Assembly: GCA_021823905.1 (NCBI GenBank)
Contig: JAKALX010000159.1
Location: forward strand, 1 to 8,205
From: Chloroflexota bacterium
GTDB lineage: Bacteria; Chloroflexota; Dehalococcoidia; Tepidiformales; Tepidiformaceae
Reading direction: 5' to 3'
DNA: 8,205 nt
A program made the translations under genes and the position numbers. The notes under the pieces were generated by a model that worked only from the letters and a program-made list of their open reading frames with translations, was not told the origin of the DNA and ran no database searches. Position 1 is the first letter of the stretch, and every line of letters begins with the position of its first letter. Of the stretch, positions 1 through 4,871 are shown in pieces.

Positions 1-291
1 GCCGTTGCGATCGCCGGCTGGGTCGTTGGCACACTGGGGATGGGCATCGCCTACCCGTCGTTCAGCCTCACGATCATCGGTGAGGCGCCTCCCGGCGGAG
101 AAGGCTCGGCTTCCGCGGCCATGAAGCTCGCCGAGTCGCTCGCCACGGGCGTCGGCGCCGGTATCGGCGGCGCGCTCATCGCGCTGGGCGCCACCCTCGG
201 ATCCGAAGCCGGTGGTGTCGCCGCCGCCTTCGTTTTCGGCGCGCTCCTCGCCGTCGCGGGCGTCGTCCCCGCGGCGCGCTCCGCCGTTTGA
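1..291 (+). CDS. MFS transporter, C-terminal fragment (5' end outside window)
   Basis: The frame is open from base 1 and stops with TGA at 289-291, leaving 96 residues of a protein whose start lies upstream of the window. Three hydrophobic segments are visible: about residues 1-26, 42-65 and 70-92. They are joined by a short polar loop (GEAPPGGEGSASAAMKLAES), and the chain ends a few residues after the last helix. This matches helices 10-12 of a 12- or 14-helix major facilitator superfamily permease. The Gly/Ala-rich pair of last helices and the loop with a conserved-looking Ser/Ala run before helix 11 are typical of drug-efflux-type members. The substrate cannot be read from this fragment. 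No clear intrinsic terminator follows: a short CCCGCGGG palindrome at 294-301 has no T-tract. MFS assignment is fairly secure, the subfamily is not. Confidence 0.8.
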   Translation, partial: AVAIAGWVVGTLGMGIAYPSFSLTIIGEAPPGGEGSASAAMKLAESLATGVGAGIGGALIALGATLGSEAGGVAAAFVFGALLAVAGVVPAARSAV

Positions 292-322
292 ACCCGCGGG
301 GGGCATCCAGCCGGCATCCAAA

Positions 323-348
323 GCGATATGTTCGCCCAAGCATATTGC
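323..348. promoter_or_regulatory. Inverted repeat (8-10-8) upstream of the AOR gene, possible operator
   Basis: GCGATATG at 323-330 and CATATTGC at 341-348 form an inverted repeat with 8-base arms, 7 of 8 positions complementary and the eighth a G-T pair, around a 10-base spacer. It sits about 78 bases before the AOR start, in the 134-base gap after the MFS gene. It is AT-rich compared with its surroundings, which is usual for a regulator site. A direct repeat GGCATCCA (302-309 and 313-320) lies just before it. The dyad is seen in the sequence; a regulatory role is inference. Confidence 0.35.
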
Positions 349-372
349 AGCCGCCTGCCCGTGCCGTAGGAT
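345..372 (+). promoter_or_regulatory. Weak candidate promoter for the AOR gene
   Basis: TTGCAG at 345-350 and TAGGAT at 367-372 are separated by 16 bases and loosely resemble -35 and -10 hexamers (3 of 6 and 4 of 6 matches to the sigma-70 consensus). The -35-like box overlaps the right arm of the 323-348 dyad, so a protein bound there could block polymerase. A second -10-like TATAGG occurs at 384-389 without a convincing -35. The match quality is low and this is only a candidate. Confidence 0.22.
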
Positions 373-410
373 TCAGACATCGATATAGGCGCTCCTAACC
401 GCAGCGCTTT

Positions 411-417
411 GAGGAGG
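411..417 (+). promoter_or_regulatory. Ribosome binding site that fixes the TTG start of the AOR gene
   Basis: GAGGAGG at 411-417 is a near-perfect Shine-Dalgarno, 8 bases before the TTG at 426. There is no in-frame ATG until 480. Starting there would remove the F-T-G-K stretch that in this family precedes the conserved VDLS segment. The site therefore decides for the rare TTG start. Confidence 0.8.
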
Positions 418-425
418 CGTGACCT

Positions 426-2318
426 TTGACTTCCGCTCAATCCAGCGGCGCCCTCGCTGAAAAGGGCTTCACCGGCAAGATGCTCAACGTCGATCTCTCC
501 ACGGGGGAGATCACCGTCGAGCGCCCTGACGAATCGCTGTACCGCAAGTACCTCGGCGGTTACGGCATCGGAGCCCGCATGCTCTGGGACCGCGTTCCCC
601 AGGGCGTCGACCCGCTCGGCCCGAACAACATGCTGGGCATGTTCCCCGGGCTCCTCACCGGCACGCCGCTCTTTGGCCAGCGCTGGCAGGTCGTTTGCAA
701 GAGCCCGCTCACCGGCGGCTGGGGCGACGCCAACTGCGGCGGCGATTTCGGCGGCGTCCTCAAGCTCGCCGGCTGGGACGGGATCATGTTTTTCGGCAAG
801 GCCGAAAAGCCAAGCTACCTGCTCATCGACGGTGACAACGTCCAACTCAAGGACGCGTCCGACCTCTGGGGCACCGGCGCTATCGAGAGCGAGACCGCCC
901 TCAAGGCGCGCCACGGCAAGCGCGCCAGCGTCGCCAACATCGGCCAGGCCGGCGAAAACCTCTCGCTCATCAGCGGCGTCTGCAACGACCATGGGCGGCT
1001 CGCCGCCCGCTCCGGCGTCGGCGCCGTCATGGGCTCGAAGAACCTCAAGGCCGTCGTCGCCCTGGCCGAGCGCAAGATCATCAGCCAGACACCGGAGACC
1101 ATCAAGATGCTCCGGAGCAACCTCGACGACTTCGTGAAGCCGCTGAAGGACTTCTTCCACACCTTTGGCACTACCGGGATCACCGCCATGAGCGCGCTCA
1201 ACGGCGACTCCCCGGTCAAGAACTGGGGCGGCGTCGGTGTTGTCGATTTCCCGGCCGAGGTCAGCGGCCAGATCAACGGCGGGACCGCGATCAACCCGAA
1301 GATGGAGAAGTCCTACGGCTGCTGGCACTGCCCGATGGCCTGCGGGGCCGAGTCCGTCGAGTCGACGAACGCGAAATACCCGTACCCGCGCCACACCCAC
1401 CGCCCCGAGTACGAGGCGATGGGCTCGTTCGGCACCATGAACCTGGTGAACGACCCGGACGCGATCATTTACGCCAACCATCTCTGCAACGAGTACGGCT
1501 TTGACGTAATCAGCGCGGGCGTCTCGATTTCCATGGCGATCGAGTGCTATCAGGCTGGCATTATCACGAAGGAAGACACGGACGGCCTCGAGCTCAACTG
1601 GGGCGGCGCCGAGCAGGTCATCGAGTTCCTGAAGATGATGGGCGAGCGCCGGGGCATCGGCGCCGTCTTCTCCGACGGCGTGAAGATGGCGGCCGAACGA
1701 CTCGGCCACGGCGCCGAAGAGCATGCCATGCACATCGGGGGCCAGGAGCTGCCGATGCACGACCCCAAACTCCAGCCCGAATACCACACCACCTACAAGC
1801 TCGACCCCACCCCCGGCCGCCACACCCAGTACGAGGGCAACAAGCGGCTCGGCAAGATCCCGGCCGCTCCCAAGGACAACCGCGACTACGCCAACCGCGG
1901 CGAACACCACAAGGGCGCCAGCGAATACATGCACGTCATCAACAGCGGCGGCGCCTGCCAGTTCGTGATGATGGCCGCCAACACCGCCAACATCCCGTCG
2001 TGGTTCAATGCCGTCACCGGCTGGGACATGGACCTCGACGAGATGATGACCGTTGGCGAGCGAATCTCGAACCTGCGCATGGCCTACGAAGTGCGCGAGG
2101 GCGGCAATCCTCGCAAGCGCCACGTCCCCAGCCGCGTCACGGGCGAAACCAACGAAGCGACCCACGCCGGGCCGCTCCAGGGCGTCAAACTCGACACCGA
2201 ACTCCTCGAGACCGACTTCCTCAAGGCTTGCGACTGGGACACCGAGACCTGTAAGCCCTCGGCTGCCAAGCTCACGTCCCTTGGCCTCCCGGAGGTCGCC
2301 GCGGCGCTGCACGGATAG
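426..2318 (+). CDS. Aldehyde:ferredoxin oxidoreductase family protein (tungsten/molybdenum bis-pterin, 4Fe-4S)
   Basis: This 630-residue protein is close to the family's usual 600-650. Members oxidise aldehydes to carboxylic acids in the cytoplasm with a tungsten (rarely molybdenum) bis-pyranopterin cofactor and pass electrons through one 4Fe-4S cluster to ferredoxin. The N-terminal AOR domain covers about residues 14-215, with the entry motif GFTGKMLNVDLSTGEI and the pterin-binding signature HGRLAARSGVGAVMGSKNLK near 189-208. The cluster ligands are C299, C302 and C306 (GCWHCPMACG) plus C511 (GGACQF), the expected CxxCxxxC plus one distant Cys. PEYE at 327-330 and H466 (PTPGRHT) probably correspond to the acidic and histidine residues near the metal in the Pyrococcus enzyme. 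NAVTGWD at 528-534, followed by GERISNLRMAYEVREG, is the second pterin-contacting region. The gene appears monocistronic, with its own ribosome site and terminator. Substrate class is not readable: aldehyde oxidation is the default, but relatives include BamB-like and other AOR subfamilies. Confidence 0.95.
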   Translation: MTSAQSSGALAEKGFTGKMLNVDLSTGEITVERPDESLYRKYLGGYGIGARMLWDRVPQGVDPLGPNNMLGMFPGLLTGTPLFGQRWQVVCKSPLTGGWGDANCGGDFGGVLKLAGWDGIMFFGKAEKPSYLLIDGDNVQLKDASDLWGTGAIESETALKARHGKRASVANIGQAGENLSLISGVCNDHGRLAARSGVGAVMGSKNLKAVVALAERKIISQTPETIKMLRSNLDDFVKPLKDFFHTFGTTGITAMSALNGDSPVKNWGGVGVVDFPAEVSGQINGGTAINPKMEKSYGCWHCPMACGAESVESTNAKYPYPRHTHRPEYEAMGSFGTMNLVNDPDAIIYANHLCNEYGFDVISAGVSISMAIECYQAGIITKEDTDGLELNWGGAEQVIEFLKMMGERRGIGAVFSDGVKMAAERLGHGAEEHAMHIGGQELPMHDPKLQPEYHTTYKLDPTPGRHTQYEGNKRLGKIPAAPKDNRDYANRGEHHKGASEYMHVINSGGACQFVMMAANTANIPSWFNAVTGWDMDLDEMMTVGERISNLRMAYEVREGGNPRKRHVPSRVTGETNEATHAGPLQGVKLDTELLETDFLKACDWDTETCKPSAAKLTSLGLPEVAAALHG

Positions 2319-2339
2319 CAGCCGTCGTCATCGGATCCG

Positions 2340-2371
2340 AAGAAGGGCAGCCACACGGCTGCCCTTCTTTT
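2340..2371 (+). terminator. Rho-independent terminator of the AOR gene
   Basis: A 13-base-pair perfect stem (left arm 2340-2352, right arm 2357-2369) closes the 4-base loop ACAC and runs directly into T residues (TTCTTTT at 2365-2371). It starts 21 bases after the AOR stop. It lies between convergent genes, so it may also stop transcripts from the cupredoxin lipoprotein gene ending at 2400, although on that strand the hairpin is followed only by a weak T-rich stretch (TTCTTCGG). Confidence 0.9.
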
Positions 2372-2399
2372 GGTTCTCACGCATCAAGCCGTGCCGGCG

Positions 2400-3053
2400 T
2401 CAGCTGACGACGACCGTCCCAACCATGGTCTTCGTGTGAACCTCGCATTCGAACTTGTAGGTGCCCGGCTGGGTGAGCGTGAACGTCACCTGTGCCTGTT
2501 TCCCGGAGGCGAGCAGGTCCCCCTCCGCGACGAACGCGCCGCAGTCCGTGCTCTGGCAGAGCGCGAAGTTGTGGATCTCCTTGCCGTCATTCCGGTGAAT
2601 GATGGTGACTGGCTGATTCACCTTGACGCTGAGTGACGTTGTCGAGAAGGCTTCGTCCGTCGTCACCAGCGTGAATTGGACCGGTTGTACCGGAGGTGCG
2701 GGTGGCGGCGTCGCGGCTGGTGTCTCGGCAGCCGCCGGGGTGGTGGCGGGCTGCGTAGCGGCCGGTTGGGCCGCGGCCGCTTGCGTCGGCGCGCTGGTCG
2801 GCTCCGGGGTGGTTGTTGCGGCCGGTGTGGGCGAGGTGGCCGGGGCGGCGACGGCCACGCCCACGGTCGCCGCGTTGCTGGCTCCCGTCGATGAAGCAGC
2901 CGGCTGTGTGGCCTGGGCGGCGATTGCCACTGGCGTCTTGAACTGGATCTGGTGCGATACGGCCTGGGGCGCCGCGCCCCCACCGCCGCAACCAGCGGCG
3001 ATGGGGAGTGCAATCAGCAGAGCGACGGCTGGAAGCACGATTCGCGGGTTCAT
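2400..3053 (-). CDS. Cupredoxin-domain lipoprotein (surface type-1 copper protein)
   Basis: The 217-residue product is predicted to be a lipid-anchored blue copper protein on the outer face of the membrane, carrying electrons or copper. Residues 1-21 form a signal peptide that ends in a near-consensus lipobox (IAAGC) with C22 as the lipidation site. A Gly run follows, and then about 80 residues of low-complexity Ala/Pro/Thr (41-123), probably an extended tether. The C-terminal cupredoxin domain (about 124-217) has a full set of type-1 copper ligands: H161 (EIHNF), then C203, H206 and M210 (FECEVHTKTMVG). H-to-Met spacing is three residues, between the amicyanin and plastocyanin patterns. C166 and C171 could form a disulfide beside H161. 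The ATG at 3053 overlaps the stop of the upstream cupredoxin gene by four bases (ATGA), implying translational coupling; no strong Shine-Dalgarno is seen. The partner protein is unknown. Confidence 0.88.
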   Translation of the reverse strand: MNPRIVLPAVALLIALPIAAGCGGGGAAPQAVSHQIQFKTPVAIAAQATQPAASSTGASNAATVGVAVAAPATSPTPAATTTPEPTSAPTQAAAAQPAATQPATTPAAAETPAATPPPAPPVQPVQFTLVTTDEAFSTTSLSVKVNQPVTIIHRNDGKEIHNFALCQSTDCGAFVAEGDLLASGKQAQVTFTLTQPGTYKFECEVHTKTMVGTVVVS

Positions 3054-4036
3054 TTCGTGTGCGCGCTTCTCTGGTTTCGAAGCGTCAGCCAGCTAACTGC
3101 CAGACCGAAGGCGGCGAGCAGCGAGGCGATGACCAGCAGAAGATCGGTGGAGAAGGGGCTGCTGCCCGCGCTCCCGGATCCGGTTTTCGGCGGCGCCGGC
3201 GCGACGCTTGGCGCCTGGGTCGGAGCGGTGGCCTGCGGCGTAGGTGCGGCCACCGTCGGGCTCGCGGTTGGCGTTGCCGCGCTGGCGGCGGGGAGCACCG
3301 CCACAAGACCCATCATCGGCTCACTCGGGTAGTCGCTGGTTGGATTCGCAGCGACCTGCCCTGCCTCCGCGTCCCAGGTCGCATGGACCTTGCAGTAGTA
3401 CCAGTAGAGGCCAGGGGTGGTGAACGTCATCGACGCCGACGCCCCGGCCTTGACCGTCAGGTCGATCGCTGCCGGCGCATTGTTCGGGACAGACGTGACC
3501 GTGTGGAGATCCGTGTCGTTGTTCTGCCACGTGATGGCCGCCCCCGCCGTCACGGTGGTGATAACCGGATTGAACAGGTCGCCAGGTGCGACAACCTGGG
3601 CGGGCGCCGCGGCCTGCCCCGCGCCGAGGACCAGGATCGCTCCCTCCATCGGCTCGGCCGGGTTGTCGACCGTTGGCAACGCCTCGACCTGGTTCTTCTC
3701 GGCGTCCCACTTGGCGTGGACGTTGCAGTAGTACCAGTAGACGCCGGGCTTCGTGAAGGCAAACGACCCCGTGGCTCCCGATTTCACGGTGAGGTTCAGG
3801 GCCTCAGGCGCGTTTCCAGGCACAGAGACGACTGTGTGAAGGTCTGTGTCCTTGTTCTGCCAGGTGACGGTGTCACCGGCGTTCACTGTCTGGGCGAAAG
3901 GCACGAACCGATCGGCCGGCATCGTGACGGTGGCGGTCCCCGCGGCTCGCACGGTTGCCGCCGGCGTCGACGCCGCGGCAAGCATAACGGCTGCCAGGAC
4001 GCTGACGCCGCCAAGGATCTTCAGAATCGTTTTCAT
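3050..4036 (-). CDS. Membrane-anchored double-cupredoxin protein
   Basis: This 328-residue protein has an N-terminal signal peptide (about 1-32) and two tandem cupredoxin domains (about 36-138 and 147-249). An Ala/Pro/Thr-rich stalk (250-292) leads to a C-terminal membrane helix (about 298-319) followed by RNQR, so the copper domains should face outside. Each domain carries a complete type-1 copper set at identical spacing: H67, C104, H107, M130 and H178, C215, H218, M241. The pattern is H-x36-C-x2-H-x22-M, with YWYYC before the cysteine. The 22-residue gap before the methionine is much longer than the 2-4 seen in plastocyanin-like proteins, so Met ligation is inferred. PPKTG at 282-286 before the helix recalls a degenerate sortase signal but lacks the leading Leu. 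The ATG at 4036 has a GAGAGGGAG-type ribosome site just upstream. It is the first gene of a pair with the lipoprotein gene. A role in electron transfer or copper binding at the surface is likely; the partner is unknown. Confidence 0.88.
   Translation of the reverse strand: MKTILKILGGVSVLAAVMLAAASTPAATVRAAGTATVTMPADRFVPFAQTVNAGDTVTWQNKDTDLHTVVSVPGNAPEALNLTVKSGATGSFAFTKPGVYWYYCNVHAKWDAEKNQVEALPTVDNPAEPMEGAILVLGAGQAAAPAQVVAPGDLFNPVITTVTAGAAITWQNNDTDLHTVTSVPNNAPAAIDLTVKAGASASMTFTTPGLYWYYCKVHATWDAEAGQVAANPTSDYPSEPMMGLVAVLPAASAATPTASPTVAAPTPQATAPTQAPSVAPAPPKTGSGSAGSSPFSTDLLLVIASLLAAFGLAVSWLTLRNQRSAHTK
3290..3931 (-). repeat. Internal tandem duplication encoding two cupredoxin domains (111-residue period)
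   Basis: The two domains align without a gap at an offset of 111 residues (333 bases) from W59/W170 to L137/L248. By hand count about two thirds of these 79 positions are identical. Copper ligands, the DTDLHTV, YWYYC and WDAE motifs and the EPM methionine all fall at the same offset. DNA similarity is still obvious around the cysteine codons (about 3388-3410 and 3721-3743). This indicates a fairly recent duplication, or conversion between the halves. Confidence 0.85.
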
Positions 4037-4166
4037 TCTCTCCCTCTCAGCGGCGCCCCCTGTCCGTGGCGGTGGGCAGATCCCGCTGTGTTGAAGGTAA
4101 GACGCGGTTCAGATTCTGGTTATCCCGACGGAGAGTGAATTCCGCCCTCGAACTGACGAACCCGCG

Positions 4167-4184
4167 GTCATCACAGTTGATGAC
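4167..4184. promoter_or_regulatory. Perfect 7-4-7 dyad, candidate operator for the cupredoxin pair
   Basis: GTCATCA (4167-4173) and TGATGAC (4178-4184) are exact inverted repeats around the 4-base spacer CAGT. The centre lies about 140 bases before the start of the double-cupredoxin gene. NarL/FixJ regulators, one of which is encoded directly upstream, commonly bind short inverted heptamer-like sites, so the dyad is a plausible target. There is no T-tract, so a terminator is unlikely. The symmetry is seen; the function is inferred. Confidence 0.4.
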
Positions 4185-4189
4185 TACGA

Positions 4190-4207
4190 CTACGCGGAAA
4201 CACGTAG
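4190..4207. promoter_or_regulatory. Short dyad CTACG-N8-CGTAG beside the 7-4-7 dyad
   Basis: CTACG at 4190-4194 and CGTAG at 4203-4207 are inverted around eight bases, and the left part overlaps a direct repeat (ACTACGACTACG, 4184-4194 region). It lies six bases from the larger dyad, between the regulator's stop and the cupredoxin promoter region. With five-base arms, chance is a real alternative. Confidence 0.2.
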
Positions 4208-4217
4208 AACGGCCGGC

Positions 4218-4871
4218 CTACTCCGTGATGAGCCCCTTGCGCAGGGCGTAGCGAACGATGTCGGCCCGGTTGTGGAGGTTCAGCTTCTCCATGATGTGGG
4301 CGCGATGCGTCTGCACGGTGTTCACGCTCAGGACCAGCTCGTCGGCCACCTGCCGGCTGGTCTTGCCTTCCGCCACGAGCTTCAGCACCTGCCGCTCACG
4401 GTCGCTCAGGCCGTCATACCGGGTACGGTCCTCGCCGGGCTCCATCCGCCGCACGAAGTCCGAAACAAGGTTCTTCGCCATCGAAGGGTGGATGTAGACG
4501 CCACCCTCGTAGACGGCATGGATCGCCGCCAGCAGCTCCGCGCTGGACGCGCCCTTGAGGACGCACCCGGACGCGCCGTGATGCATGAGCTCGAGGAAGT
4601 ACTCGTAGTCGTCGTGCATCGTGAGCGCCAGGACATGAATTTGCGGCAGCTCCCGCTTGATCGCGGCGGTCGCCTCCAGGCCGTTCATCTCTGGCATGGC
4701 GATGTCCATGAGCACGATGTCCGGCGAAAGCTCGCGGGCCTTCGCCACCGCCACCGCGCCGTTGGACGCCTCGCCCACCACCTCGATGTCCGGCTGCGCC
4801 TGAAGCAGGAGGCGCACGCCTTCTCTGACGATGACGTGGTCGTCGGCCACCAGGATTCGGATCTTGTTCAC
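4218..4871 (-). CDS. NarL/FixJ-family response regulator (REC + LuxR-type HTH)
   Basis: This 217-residue protein is a standard full-length NarL-type transcription regulator. The receiver domain (about 4-118) has the acidic pair D10/D11, the phospho-acceptor D56 in VLMDIAMP, T84 in LALTMH and K106 in VLKGAS, so every key receiver residue is present. The LuxR-type helix-turn-helix (about 153-214) starts with LSDRERQVLKLVAEGKTSRQ and has the recognition region LSVNTVQTHRAHIMEKL. Phosphorylation by the kinase encoded just upstream should promote dimerisation and DNA binding. The start is GTG at 4871. It overlaps the kinase stop by four bases (GTGA), and GGAGGG lies about ten bases before it inside the kinase gene. 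Targets are not shown by the sequence; the nearest candidates are the downstream cupredoxin genes and its own operon. Confidence 0.95.
   Translation of the reverse strand: MNKIRILVADDHVIVREGVRLLLQAQPDIEVVGEASNGAVAVAKARELSPDIVLMDIAMPEMNGLEATAAIKRELPQIHVLALTMHDDYEYFLELMHHGASGCVLKGASSAELLAAIHAVYEGGVYIHPSMAKNLVSDFVRRMEPGEDRTRYDGLSDRERQVLKLVAEGKTSRQVADELVLSVNTVQTHRAHIMEKLNLHNRADIVRYALRKGLITE

Larger units (their letters stand above)
4037..4217. other. 181-base spacer between response regulator and cupredoxin genes
   Basis: No convincing coding region is seen here. The spacer holds a ribosome site for the cupredoxin gene (about 4038-4050 on the minus strand), two dyads (4167-4184 and 4190-4207, listed separately) and no intrinsic terminator with a T-tract after the response regulator. 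A GGCCGGCC palindrome at 4211-4218 touches the regulator's stop codon. A minus-strand GATAAC near 4120 could be a -10 element, but no good -35 is found at the right distance. Readthrough from the two-component genes and a separate promoter are both possible. Confidence 0.5.

Noticed and set aside
302..320. Direct repeat GGCATCCA (302-309, 313-320) after the MFS gene
   Set aside because: Two 8-base copies 11 bases apart could be a binding site, but nothing else supports a role and chance is plausible.
51..2312. A 753-codon open frame on the minus strand covering the whole AOR gene
   Set aside because: Its protein lacks any recognisable domain and has the Ala/Val/Arg/Asp-rich composition of an antisense shadow of a GC-rich gene. 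The plus-strand AOR has all family motifs, a ribosome site and a terminator.
2623..3096. A plus-strand frame rich in Ala/Gly/Val opposite the lipoprotein linker
   Set aside because: It is the complement of the Ala/Pro/Thr low-complexity linker and has no independent support.
3388..3743. Near-identical blocks around 3388-3410 and 3721-3743 as a mobile-element or recombination repeat
   Set aside because: They fall in the same reading frame at the 333-base domain period and encode the conserved YWYYC region, so they are explained by domain duplication.
3008..4138. A 376-codon plus-strand open frame opposite the double cupredoxin gene
   Set aside because: It is Arg/Gly-rich and without domains, typical of an antisense shadow. 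The minus-strand frame has a signal peptide, two copper sites and a membrane anchor.
4167..4184. The 7-4-7 dyad as a terminator of the response regulator gene
   Set aside because: The stem is only seven pairs with moderate GC and has no T-tract on either strand, so it fits an operator better than an intrinsic terminator.
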